Positions 1 to 7,589 of a stretch of DNA of 64,000 nucleotides are shown piece by piece. The position numbers were made by a program, and so were the translations under genes. Location of the stretch: positions 1-64,000 of the forward strand of contig CAWIVN010000016.1 of assembly GCA_963839515.1 (NCBI GenBank), given 5' to 3'. A model generated the notes under the pieces. That model searched no databases, was not told the DNA's origin, and was given only the letters and a program-made list of their open reading frames with translations. How positions within the stretch are numbered: position 1 is the stretch's first letter; each line of letters opens with the position of its first letter. This DNA is from Fredericiella sp963839515 (GTDB lineage: Bacteria > Chloroflexota > Anaerolineae > Caldilineales > Caldilineaceae).

Positions 1-655
1 CATTCAGCCAGCGCTCGAACGTTCCGCCCGCTTCAATGGCAAATTCAGTTATGACCTGGCCCCACCAGGCTGTGGCTGGATCACTTTCACCCGAAACGTT
101 TTCGGTTACAGCCGGCGATGCCCTAGCAGGATTTGCTTCATACACACCCGAAACGTTTCGGGTGACCGCTCGCTCTCGGGTTGCCGGCGCTGCCGCTCCA
201 GGGCCTGCAGCGTCGCCGAGTGGTACCACTTCCGACTCGTCACCCGAAACGTTTCGGGTGTATGAGACTTCCAGTACCGGCCGGCAGTGCCTTTCCCAGA
301 GATCCGAATAGCGATCTTGGTCTAGGATCACACCTTCCCAGCCTTCGAGCAGCCGGTGAGAGAGCGCCGCATGTGGAGACCGCAGCGATCCTGCATCCCG
401 TTGCCGGCGCCACTCGAACACGTTGCCGACCACCCGCCAGAAATCGCCGTAGGAGGCGCTGCGCCGTGCCATGGCCACGGGCATACCGACCTCGGGATCG
501 GTAAGCAGCGCCATGATCCGGTCCGCATCAGGATCACCCGAAACGTTTTCGGTTACGGAGGGAGGGCCAGAACCGCCAGTGCCATCCTCACACGCACGTG
601 CATGCGCGCTCGCGGTTGTTGTTTGTTTATTATCTAAACAACAAGAGTTTGTTTG
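1..655 (-). CDS. Repeat-containing protein of the integrated element (partial, -1 frame continuation)
   Basis: On the minus strand this frame is free of stops from a TGA near 715 to the window edge, so the gene continues leftwards out of view. It reads four Thr-[Arg/Glu]-Asn-Val-Ser-Gly peptides, each encoded by a palindrome, between longer non-repeated stretches; one stretch (about 510-260) looks like a compact helical domain rich in Trp and Arg. No good ribosome binding site with a start codon is seen at its beginning. The first internal ATG is at 514. The frame is exactly -1 relative to the upstream 634-1107 gene, and a T TTA AAC heptamer lies in the overlap, so it may be expressed as a frameshift extension of that gene. 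Function is unknown. Independent initiation at 514 is the alternative. Confidence 0.5.
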
Positions 656-782
656 TTTAAAACAACAACAGAGGACCCGATCTCGCCGGATCGGCAACCG
701 TCCACAGGCAGGGGGTCACCCGAAACGTTTTGGGTGAAGACCACATGCGATGTCACCAGATCACCCGAAACGTTTTGGGTGA
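87..782. repeat. Six palindromic repeats, consensus ACCCGAAACGTTTCGGGT
   Basis: Copies lie at 87-108, 145-164, 241-260, 534-555, 716-737 and 761-782. Those at 145 and 241 are perfect 20-bp palindromes; the others differ by one or two bases in one arm only. The minus-strand half AACGTTTCGGGTG is invariant, including third codon positions, although flanking sequence is unrelated. All copies fall within coding frames and are read in the same register (Thr-x-Asn-Val-Ser-Gly). Spacing is irregular (about 45 to 290 bp), so this is not a CRISPR array. The central AAACGTTT with dyad symmetry resembles a dimeric DNA-binding-protein site. A partition or replication role is only inference. Confidence 0.8.
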
Positions 783-1107
783 AGTCTTCCCCAGCCTCGG
801 CCGGAGGCACCACGCGCGGCACGCCGACGACCCAGGCCAGCCACGAGACGCAGCACCAGCGCTGGCCGGCCGCCGTATAGGACCAGTACGTGATAAAGCC
901 GGCGCGGGACAATTCCCCCAGCAACACCCGCGCCCTGTTCCAAGAAACGCCCGCCCGCGCCGCCAAATCATCCACAGCTTCGGTAAGCGTTCCGCCGCAG
1001 CCGGCCGCCGATCCCAGCAGATCGGCGCCAAGCCGGCGCGCCCCCGGCGACAATTCCCCGGCTGCAAACAGCGCCGTGGCTACAGAGGAGACAGCAATAG
1101 AAATCAT
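634..1107 (-). CDS. Winged-helix DNA-binding protein of the integrated element
   Basis: 157 residues. Residues about 38-75 (LTEAVDDLAARAGVSWNR and following) fit a helix-turn-helix of the winged type, followed by a Trp-rich wing, so a DNA-binding role is likely. The C-terminal third contains two Thr-Gln-Asn-Val-Ser-Gly-Asp peptides encoded by palindromic repeats. The start overlaps the stop of the upstream gene as ATGA, which implies translational coupling. Near its 3' end the codons TTA AAC preceded by T (655-661) form a classical -1 slippery heptamer. A shift there would extend the protein into the open frame that reaches the window edge. The family was not identified; a replication initiator, partition or regulatory protein of a mobile element are all possible. 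Confidence 0.6.
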   Translation of the reverse strand: MISIAVSSVATALFAAGELSPGARRLGADLLGSAAGCGGTLTEAVDDLAARAGVSWNRARVLLGELSRAGFITYWSYTAAGQRWCCVSWLAWVVGVPRVVPPAEAGEDFTQNVSGDLVTSHVVFTQNVSGDPLPVDGCRSGEIGSSVVVLNKQTLVV

Positions 1108-1337
1108 TGGTCACCATCCAGAACATACTCCGGCCCCCAATGACCGGAATCCAGATCGAAACGCTGCGCCGTCACAAGCAAACCCAGCCCTTGAGCCAGT
1201 TTGGCGAGTTCAGCCAAATCGTCAGCAAACAGCACCGGCGTTGACGCCAACGCCCCAACGCTTAGCAATTGCCCCTCGCGATCAGGGACAATTGTCACAT
1301 CCGCTATCGATATCCTTACGTTATTATTTACGACCAT
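1104..1337 (-). CDS. Small protein of the integrated element, unknown function
   Basis: 77 residues from ATG at 1337 (a GTG at 1346 is also possible); GGTGAT a few bases upstream of the ATG may act as ribosome binding site. The gene overlaps the preceding gene's stop and its own stop overlaps the next start (ATGA), which supports a real, tightly packed operon. The sequence has a beta-rich N-terminus, then an Ala/Leu-rich helix (DDLAELAKLAQ) and ends in an acidic tail. No motif was recognised. Confidence 0.5.
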   Translation of the reverse strand: MVVNNNVRISIADVTIVPDREGQLLSVGALASTPVLFADDLAELAKLAQGLGLLVTAQRFDLDSGHWGPEYVLDGDQ

Positions 1338-1692
1338 GAAGATCACCCGACGGCTGCCCGCGGCCTAACACATCTAGAAAGTAGACAAGATCAGACAACA
1401 GCGCCAATAAATCGAGCAGAGAGCGCCTCTGTTCAGCACCCGATTCGCCGTTGAGCGCCGCCAGCCCATCGACGAGATCGACGCCCGCCTCCGCGTTTTG
1501 TTCGACGAGATCACGTACCGTGATCAGTCGTTTCGACCAGCGGCGGCCAACACCCATTGGCGTCCGAGACGCCGCCAGCATGAGCCCTGCCGCGGAGCGG
1601 AAGGCCAGGCGTGCCCGCGCCCCGGCCTCATGGTTGCACCCCGGATCGGCCAACGCAGCGTTGACGACAGACAGAGCCACGCCGCGCCGCAT
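1324..1692 (-). CDS. Hypothetical protein, first gene of the minus-strand element operon
   Basis: About 122 residues if it starts at ATG 1692, chosen because GGAGGAGG lies just upstream; the same frame is open to 1833 but that longer start has no ribosome site and would run into the integrase gene. The protein is Arg/Ala-rich at the N-terminus, with a Leu-rich helical C-terminal half (SLLDLLALLSDLVYFLDVL). Its 3' end overlaps the following gene. It is divergent from the integrase, with about 115 bp between their starts available for promoters. No family recognised. Confidence 0.45.
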   Translation of the reverse strand: MRRGVALSVVNAALADPGCNHEAGARARLAFRSAAGLMLAASRTPMGVGRRWSKRLITVRDLVEQNAEAGVDLVDGLAALNGESGAEQRRSLLDLLALLSDLVYFLDVLGRGQPSGDLHGRK

Positions 1693-1807
1693 GCAGCGCT
1701 TGGACCCGTTCCTCCTCCAATGTAGCCGGCCACATATCCATAAACCCCCTGTTATAGAAACCTTGTATGGCTTGCAATGAAACAATGAAAGGTCAACCAT
1801 TTGAGAC

Positions 1808-2845
1808 ATGAACGCAGTACCGCAGAAAATCAATCTAAGACCCGCAGAGCCCGCTCTGGATGGCCGCCAGCTTGACGACCTGATCCAGTTGTGGCTGGAT
1901 GAACTCGCCCGAGATCTGCCGCCGCTAACCGTTAGCGGCTATGCTTTCCGATTGGCATACTTTCGGGACTGGTGGAGACAAGAAGGCCCGCTCCGGCAAT
2001 GGCTGCTGAGACGTCGAGACCTGGCCGATTATGGTCGGCACTTGAGCCAGCTAAAGACCGACAGGGCCCCGGCCGGCCTTGGCTACCATAGCCAAAACGA
2101 CGCCTTGCGCCGCTTGCGCCAGATGTTTCGCTGGGCCTTTCAAGCCGGCTATACCGAGCAGGATTACGGCGCCTGGACACCCAGGCCATCCGGTGAGCCA
2201 CCACAGCGCACCGCCGCCAGCCTTGACGACTTGCAGCGACTACTCGATGCCGCCAGCCGCAGCCCCAAGCCGGCCCGCAATCGCGCCCTTTTAGCTATGC
2301 TTATTAGTACCGGGATCCGGCGAGCGGAGGCCGCCGGCCTCAGGATCGAGGACATCAGGATCGATGCAGATGGATCGGGGATAGCCCAAGTAACGGGCAA
2401 GCGGACCAAGGCCAACCGATCAGGTCGCCGTGCGGTTGCTTTTGATAGGGCAGCCGGCGCCTACTTGATCGCTTATCTTGATGCCGAAAGGCGCACCTTT
2501 GGCCCGCTATTTGCAGGCCATAGATCAAATGAGCCATTGACGCCCCAAGGGATATACAAGATCGTTAAATGGTGCGTAGCCGCGGCCGGCCTGGGCGACC
2601 GTATGACCGCCACCCACGACCTGCGCCGCGCATTTGCCACCCATCTGGCCCGCTATGTGGCCGGCGAAGGTGCCAGCAGCGAGGTGGTCGCCGACATGAT
2701 CCGGCGCCAACTAGGGCACAAGCATTACAGTATGACTGCAGAATATAGCTTACTTGACGTTGAGGACATAAGAGAGGTTATAATCAGCCCGATCGCGATG
2801 ATCGAACAAAGGCGCCGAGCCAAGACAACGCAAATCAGCAACTAA
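1808..2845 (+). CDS. Tyrosine recombinase / integrase
   Basis: 345 residues. It catalyses site-specific integration and excision through a 3'-phosphotyrosine intermediate. An N-terminal SAM-like core-binding domain (about 22-120) is followed by the catalytic domain with the expected residues: Arg171 in TGIRRAE, Lys198 or Lys201 in TGKRTK, His270-x-x-Arg273 in THDLRR, His304 in LGH and nucleophile Tyr313 in AEYSLLD. The gene points at a tRNA-Glu 3' fragment 120 bp downstream, the usual layout of an integrase beside its attachment site. Two imperfect direct repeats lie in between, possibly arm sites. The catalytic set is complete, so the enzyme may be active. Confidence 0.93.
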   Translation: MNAVPQKINLRPAEPALDGRQLDDLIQLWLDELARDLPPLTVSGYAFRLAYFRDWWRQEGPLRQWLLRRRDLADYGRHLSQLKTDRAPAGLGYHSQNDALRRLRQMFRWAFQAGYTEQDYGAWTPRPSGEPPQRTAASLDDLQRLLDAASRSPKPARNRALLAMLISTGIRRAEAAGLRIEDIRIDADGSGIAQVTGKRTKANRSGRRAVAFDRAAGAYLIAYLDAERRTFGPLFAGHRSNEPLTPQGIYKIVKWCVAAAGLGDRMTATHDLRRAFATHLARYVAGEGASSEVVADMIRRQLGHKHYSMTAEYSLLDVEDIREVIISPIAMIEQRRRAKTTQISN

Positions 2846-2909
2846 TCTAAGATATATGCCTTAGGAGCCGAGCCAAGACAACCGAATAGAACCAATCTAG
2901 GATACTGCC
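2814..2909 (+). repeat. Imperfect direct repeat pair beside the attachment site
   Basis: Two copies of about 43-47 bp, at 2814-2860 and 2867-2909, share GCCGAGCCAAGACAAC at the start and AATCTA(A/G)GATA near the end. The first copy covers the integrase 3' end. Adjacent direct repeats between an integrase and its tRNA target often serve as arm-type integrase or excisionase binding sites; that role is inferred from position only. Confidence 0.6.
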
Positions 2910-2967
2910 CAGATAGGCAGGGACTTGCAGGATACATATCCTTTAAGGCAGCCGCCCTAAAAGGATA

Positions 2968-3013
2968 GTGCCCTCTCAAGGCACAGACACGGGTTCGAAT
3001 CCCGTATGCGCTA
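2968..3013 (+). other. Attachment site: 3' half of a tRNA-Glu(CTC) gene
   Basis: The sequence folds as the 3' part of a tRNA: anticodon stem GTGCC/GGCAC with loop CTCTCAA (anticodon CTC, Glu), a four-base variable region, T-arm ACGGG-TTCGAAT-CCCGT, the 3' acceptor strand ATGCGCT and discriminator A at 3013. The matching 5' acceptor strand AGCGCAT and a normal D-arm are missing upstream, where element DNA is found instead. It is best read as the attachment-site remnant left after integration into tRNA-Glu. CCA is not encoded. Confidence 0.75.
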
Positions 3014-3025
3014 CTAAATTGTCGA

Positions 3026-3061
3026 ACGGACGGCGGCTCGCATGGGTCGCCGTCCGTTTTT
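3026..3061 (+). terminator. Rho-independent terminator of the original tRNA-Glu gene
   Basis: Perfect 10-bp stem ACGGACGGCG/CGCCGTCCGT with a 12-base loop, followed by TTTTT. It sits 13 bases after the tRNA fragment, as expected for the terminator of the tRNA gene before integration. Confidence 0.85.
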
Positions 3062-3126
3062 GTAGGAAGTGCCCCCGTTAAAGAGTTCGGTTTCGTTGTG
3101 TCTGTGCCGGACGTGTAGGAGCGACG

Positions 3127-3870
3127 ATGGATGTTGAATCGAAATTGCTGGAGATCGACAAGCGGTTAGTGGAGCTGGATAAGCGGATAGAAGCCACCGC
3201 CAAGCAAAAGGATATCTGGGACCGTTTTAGCCAGATTGGGCCCATCTTGATAACGTTGGCGGTCGCGGCCGGCGGCTGGGTCGTGACGGATATGATGAAG
3301 CGCATGGATGTCAACGCCACCCAACGCCAGATGGTGATACAAGAGAATTCCGCACGCATGTCGACGCGTGTATCGCAGGCGCAGTTGGTTTCGACTTTTC
3401 TCAATCCGCTACTTGGCAATGATCCCGATGCGCAGAAACTGGCAATCAAGGCGCTATTGATTGCGCTGCCGGAGGAAGGTCCAGACCTGGTGCAGACGCT
3501 GTCCTCGACGACGAATGATACCGAAATCCAGCAGTTTGCTGCGTCGGCCCTGGACGACCGCCGGTCCGACCTCGTGGACGAGCTGTTTTCGACAGACGAC
3601 GACTTGCGCAGCGCCGCGCAGGTCGAACTTGCACATGGCTGGATGCGCGATCCGCAATTGCCAAGCGATCTATTGGCAGCTGCGCGCCAGAACATGGCAA
3701 ATACGGCGGCCATCAACGCTGCGCTATCTGTCTTCTACAGTATGGATGTTGACACGCTGGGCCAACATCGCAAGGATGTGGAAGCATTGTTGGACGAGGG
3801 CAAATCCTGGGATGCAGCTACCAAGAGCGTTGCGGAACAACTTCGCAGCAAAATGGCGTCCAACCCATAG
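3127..3870 (+). CDS. Membrane-anchored protein with N-terminal coiled coil, unknown
   Basis: 247 residues from ATG 3127, preceded by TAGGAG. The first 30 residues are a charged heptad-like helix (LLEIDKRLVELDKRIEA), followed by one likely membrane helix (about 38-57, ILITLAVAAGGWVV). A soluble part of alternating short helices (about 95-210) resembles HEAT/Armadillo-type repeats. No enzymatic motif is seen. It is the first chromosomal gene after the tRNA-Glu terminator and is probably transcribed alone. Confidence 0.75.
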   Translation: MDVESKLLEIDKRLVELDKRIEATAKQKDIWDRFSQIGPILITLAVAAGGWVVTDMMKRMDVNATQRQMVIQENSARMSTRVSQAQLVSTFLNPLLGNDPDAQKLAIKALLIALPEEGPDLVQTLSSTTNDTEIQQFAASALDDRRSDLVDELFSTDDDLRSAAQVELAHGWMRDPQLPSDLLAAARQNMANTAAINAALSVFYSMDVDTLGQHRKDVEALLDEGKSWDAATKSVAEQLRSKMASNP

Positions 3871-3962
3871 ATGGGTGAATATTCGCTGTCAGCGCAGCAA
3901 AAACATCCGGTGAGCACGCCCAAGTGCGGGCCAGCCGCTGTGAGACGAGGAATAACGAGATT

Positions 3963-6074
3963 ATGTTTGTACACAAATCCCCCCTAGTTCGTACGGCCGC
4001 CATCGGTTGCATGTTATTCCTGGCTTGCATACTGCCCTTGGCGCAGGCAGCCAGGGGGCAGGTGCCCGTCACCGGAACCGGCGCCGGCACGAACGGCATA
4101 GCCAATACCGTACCGGGTACGGTGATGCGCAACGCCAACTTGCGTGGCGGACCAGACACCAGCTATCCGATTGTCGGCAAGGCTCCGGCAGGAACTACCG
4201 TGAATGTGGTCGAGGCGACGGCCGATCGCACCTGGTACTATCTTGACAACGGCACCTGGATTGCCGCTTTCCTCGTACAGCTGGCGGCGCCGCTCGACGC
4301 GGCCGAGAGTTGGGCAGTGATCCCAGGGCAGCCGGCGGGTATCTTCACCACGGTCGTGACAACCGTCGTGACGACCACGATTACAACAGTGGACGTCGCC
4401 GGCTCAAGCATTGTTACCAGTACTACCTCTTCCGGGCTGCTGCCCGGCGCTGCTGCGCCGCTGCTGACGGCGCCCGTACCGGTTGCCGCGGCGCCGTTTG
4501 GGCCTCCGCCGCTGGTTGCAGCGCCGGGACCACTCACGCCAACGTTGGTTATTTCGCAATTGCTGCCCAGCGACGTACAGAGCGCCACGCTTATATCGGT
4601 GGTAGAAGGCGATGTAATAGAGGTGGACATTAATGGCGTGCGGGAGACTGTGCGCTATCTCGGCATCGATACGCCGGACGTAAGCCAGTTGGGCTCGGCA
4701 ACGGCGACTGCAGCCAATCGGCGTCTGCTGGAAGGACAGGAACTCTTGTTGCAGCGCGAGCAGACCGACCGCGACGCACAAAATCGCCTGTTACGCCATG
4801 TATACGTGGTGGACAGAACGGTGTCCAATTTTTTTAACGGCGGTTTTGCCGGCATCTACGTCAACGGGCAACTCGCCTCGGACGGCTGGGCGCTGCCATT
4901 TAGCACTGCACCCGATCTAAGCCGGCAGCCGGAGATGGACCGCTGGGCGCTCGACGCCAGCCGCGCCGGCCACGGGTTCTGGGGCGGCAACGGTGGGGCC
5001 GACAATGCAGTATTTGGCATTACTCTTGTCAATGCGCCGCTCTTCAGCGGACCGGGCGCAGACAACGGCGCCGACGCCGTATTAGCCGTGGATACGCCGC
5101 TCAATGTATTAGGGCGCAGCCCCGACGGCGCCTGGGTACAGGTGCGCACACCCCAGCGTGACGAGGGCTGGATATTTGTGCCCCAAGTTCGCGTAACGGG
5201 TGCTATCAGCATGCTGCCTGTGACAAGCAATACCTCGGGACCAACGCCGGTGCCACAGCCGGGTCAAGCAGTCGTTGCGCCGGTCAGTTCTACTTTGCCG
5301 GGCCCGCCCGCTGCCGCCACACCGTTCCCCGGGCAACCAGCCCTCCCTACGCCATTTCCTGGCCAGCCAACACCGTTTTCAGGTCAGCCGCTTCTACCTG
5401 GACAGGCGGCACCGGGCCCATTCGGCCCAACGGTAATCATCACGGCTAACTTACGCAGCGGCCCTGGCACCATCTACCCTGTAGTTGGAACGGCCCTGGC
5501 CAGCGCTCCCATCACCATTACGGCGCGCAACGGGGATGCTACATGGCTGCAGACATCAAACAACACATGGATCGCTACCGGGCTCGTTACAGGTGTCTCT
5601 GCCAGCACGCTGCCGCAATTTGATGCGCCGCCTACACCGGCCGCTACAACGCCGGCGGAACCTACACCCGTATTGGTCGTCCCACCGGGGGTGACGGCGC
5701 CTACACCCACCATTACGCCCACCCCTTCGCCAACGGCGACCCCGCTTGGCAATCCGACGCCCACTTTCACTCCGATGCCGCCGACGCCACTGGTGCGGCT
5801 GATCGCATTGGACCGTGGCAACGAGTGGGTGATCTTGTACAACGACGGCACGGGCACACAGGATTTGAGCGGCTGGGTGTTGGTATCGGAGACAGGCGAT
5901 CAGCGCTGCCCGCTACAGGGCAATTTGGCCCCGCGCGAGTCCCTGCGGGTTTGGGCGCAGGTAGGACCGGATGGATTTAGCTGTGGATTCTCAGAACAGA
6001 TCTGGGAGAACTCCGGACCGGATGCGGCCGTTCTACTTAATGCTTACGGCGACGAAGTCAGTCGAATCCAGTAG
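3963..6074 (+). CDS. Secreted thermonuclease-like protein with SH3 and lamin-tail domains
   Basis: 703 residues from ATG 3963, which directly precedes a signal peptide (AAIGCMLFLACILPLAQA). Order: bacterial SH3 domain (about 55-100), a Thr/Val-rich linker, a staphylococcal-nuclease-like domain (about 205-345, with VRYLGIDTPD and a later NRLLRHVYV segment), a second and a third SH3-like domain, a Thr-Pro linker and a C-terminal lamin-tail domain (about 610-700). In SNase the key residues are Arg35, Glu43 and Arg87; here Arg is kept, the Glu position appears as Asp, and an Arg is present in the later segment, so nuclease activity is plausible but not certain. SH3 and lamin-tail modules suggest wall or surface attachment. 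Likely role: extracellular nucleic-acid degradation. Confidence 0.85.
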   Translation: MFVHKSPLVRTAAIGCMLFLACILPLAQAARGQVPVTGTGAGTNGIANTVPGTVMRNANLRGGPDTSYPIVGKAPAGTTVNVVEATADRTWYYLDNGTWIAAFLVQLAAPLDAAESWAVIPGQPAGIFTTVVTTVVTTTITTVDVAGSSIVTSTTSSGLLPGAAAPLLTAPVPVAAAPFGPPPLVAAPGPLTPTLVISQLLPSDVQSATLISVVEGDVIEVDINGVRETVRYLGIDTPDVSQLGSATATAANRRLLEGQELLLQREQTDRDAQNRLLRHVYVVDRTVSNFFNGGFAGIYVNGQLASDGWALPFSTAPDLSRQPEMDRWALDASRAGHGFWGGNGGADNAVFGITLVNAPLFSGPGADNGADAVLAVDTPLNVLGRSPDGAWVQVRTPQRDEGWIFVPQVRVTGAISMLPVTSNTSGPTPVPQPGQAVVAPVSSTLPGPPAAATPFPGQPALPTPFPGQPTPFSGQPLLPGQAAPGPFGPTVIITANLRSGPGTIYPVVGTALASAPITITARNGDATWLQTSNNTWIATGLVTGVSASTLPQFDAPPTPAATTPAEPTPVLVVPPGVTAPTPTITPTPSPTATPLGNPTPTFTPMPPTPLVRLIALDRGNEWVILYNDGTGTQDLSGWVLVSETGDQRCPLQGNLAPRESLRVWAQVGPDGFSCGFSEQIWENSGPDAAVLLNAYGDEVSRIQ

Positions 6075-6144
6075 CAAGCTCTAGATCGAAACAGCGGAGC
6101 GCGTTGCCGAAAAGAGGGGGAGAGTGGCCTGTGCAGGAAAAGTT

Positions 6145-6176
6145 GAACCCGCCGCTCCTCACAAGACGGCGGGTTC
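6145..6176. terminator. Hairpin between convergent genes
   Basis: Perfect 10-bp inverted repeat GAACCCGCCG/CGGCGGGTTC with a 12-base loop, located between the end of the nuclease gene (+) and the fasciclin gene (-). There is no clear T-run on either strand, so it is a candidate bidirectional terminator only. The rest of 6075-6296 shows nothing else. Confidence 0.5.
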
Positions 6177-6296
6177 GGGGTGGTCAAAAGCTAGCGCTAG
6201 GAGGCACAACTATGACCAACCTACATACAGTGTACCTCACATTGGGCTTACGGTCAACACATTCCGATAACCCACCGTTCGGTCGCCGTATTATGC

Positions 6297-7346
6297 TTAC
6301 TCAGCCGGAGGCATCAGCACGGCATCGATCACGTGAATGACACCGTTGCTGGCTGCCACATCGGTCGCTACGACACTTACATCGCCGATCTTTACAGAGC
6401 CGTCGGCGCCGACTGTAAACTTGAGCGGGGCGCCTTGCAGCGTTTCTGCTTCCAGACCATCCTTGACATCGCCAGCCATCACCTTGCCGGGCACTACGTG
6501 GTAGAGCAGGATCTGTGTGAGTTGGCCTTGCGGGTCGGCCAGCAGGGCGCTGATGGTGTCGGCCGGAATCTTGGCGAATGCCTCATCCGTCGGAGCGAAG
6601 ACGGTGAAGGGGCCTTCGCCACTTAGTTCATCCGCCAAACCGGCGGCCTCGACCGCAGCCAACAGGGTGGTGAAGTTACCCGCGCCTGCCGCAACCTCTG
6701 GAATTGTGCCTGCTGCAGCTGCCGGAGCGGCCTCTTGTGCGGCTGCCTCGGTGGGAGGCAGAATTACCTTGTCGATAACGTGAATGACGCCATTGGTGGC
6801 CACAATGTCGGTGGCGACGACGTTGGCGTCATTGATCATCACCTTGCCGTCAGCAACCATGAACTTCACGGGGCTACCCTGGGCAGTGACGGCTTCCAGC
6901 CCATCCGTCACGTCGGCAGCCATTACTTTGCCAGGTATGACATGGTAGAGCAGGATCTGCGCTAGCTGCCCTTGCGGGTCCGCCAGCAGCTGTTCCAGCG
7001 TGCCCGCGGGGAGGGCAGCAAACGCTTCCTCACTGGGAGCGAAGACCGTAAAAGGGCCTTCGCCCTTGAGCGTCTCGACCAAGCCGGCGGCCTGGACGGC
7101 GGCTACCAGAGTGCCGAAGCTGCCAGCGCCGACGGCAGTATCGACGATGTCCTTAGGCTCAGCAGCAGCTTCTTCGGCGGCAGCTTCCGTGGCAGTTGCC
7201 TCGGCGGCTAGGGCTTCGGTTGCTTCTGCGGTTGCCTCGACGGCAGGCGCCGCAGCCGGAACGGCTGGGCTGGCGGGCGCACAAGCAGCGAACAGCAAGC
7301 TCGCTACCAGGAAAGCGGGTACTGCAAATAGCTTCTGCTTCTTCAT
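6297..7346 (-). CDS. Fasciclin (FAS1) domain lipoprotein, two repeats
   Basis: 349 residues from ATG 7346, preceded by AAGGAGAT; the frame is open further upstream but that part lacks a signal peptide. A lipoprotein signal (LLFAAC) is followed by an Ala/Glu-rich linker and two FAS1 domains (about 85-220 and 235-349). Both carry the family hallmarks FTVFAP(S/T)(D/E)EAFA and the H-box region LLYHV(I/V)PGKVM, ending in NGVIHVID. FAS1 proteins mediate adhesion and cell-surface interactions. A separate promoter is visible upstream. Confidence 0.93.
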   Translation of the reverse strand: MKKQKLFAVPAFLVASLLFAACAPASPAVPAAAPAVEATAEATEALAAEATATEAAAEEAAAEPKDIVDTAVGAGSFGTLVAAVQAAGLVETLKGEGPFTVFAPSEEAFAALPAGTLEQLLADPQGQLAQILLYHVIPGKVMAADVTDGLEAVTAQGSPVKFMVADGKVMINDANVVATDIVATNGVIHVIDKVILPPTEAAAQEAAPAAAAGTIPEVAAGAGNFTTLLAAVEAAGLADELSGEGPFTVFAPTDEAFAKIPADTISALLADPQGQLTQILLYHVVPGKVMAGDVKDGLEAETLQGAPLKFTVGADGSVKIGDVSVVATDVAASNGVIHVIDAVLMPPAE

Positions 7347-7397
7347 TGGTTGATCTCCTTGAATGTGACTCAGTGTGCACGCCTGAATAGTAGGCGC

Positions 7398-7427
7398 ATT
7401 GTACATGTTTGCTCAAACGTTGTGCAA
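7398..7427 (-). promoter_or_regulatory. Sigma70-type promoter of the fasciclin gene
   Basis: On the minus strand: TTGCAC, 18-bp spacer, TACAAT, about 45 bases before the start codon at 7346. Confidence 0.6.
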
Positions 7428-7589
7428 TAACCGTTCAAAGCATGTGCATTATGGCAGGCATGACCGGCCTTGGCCGTGATAGGGCTTCCATTTGAGGCAA
7501 TTCGTACAACCTGAAGAGGATTGCGTTTGGCCACGCTCACCTGTGCTGTTCCCGGTTTGTGGTAAAATGCACGATTGGAAATAGAGATC

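Larger units (their letters stand above)
1..3013. mobile_element. Right-hand part of an integrated element at a tRNA-Glu gene
   Basis: The segment from the window edge to the tRNA-Glu fragment behaves as one end of an integrative element. It has a tyrosine recombinase adjacent to a 3' tRNA fragment, a run of tightly overlapping minus-strand genes of no recognised housekeeping family, and a palindrome found six times here and not noticed elsewhere in the window. The other end, which should carry the intact tRNA-Glu(CTC) gene, lies outside the window to the left. Whether it is a plasmid-like element, ICE or prophage remnant cannot be decided from this part; no conjugation or capsid gene is visible. 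Confidence 0.72.

Noticed and set aside
87..782. Palindromic repeats as a CRISPR array or as canonical parS
   Set aside because: Spacing is irregular (45-290 bp), the copies lie in coding frames, no cas genes are near, and the sequence does not match the parS consensus TGTTTCACGTGAAACA.
2881..3013. A complete tRNA with a very long D-loop
   Set aside because: No 5' acceptor strand matching ATGCGCT is present and the only possible D-stem would enclose about 21 bases.
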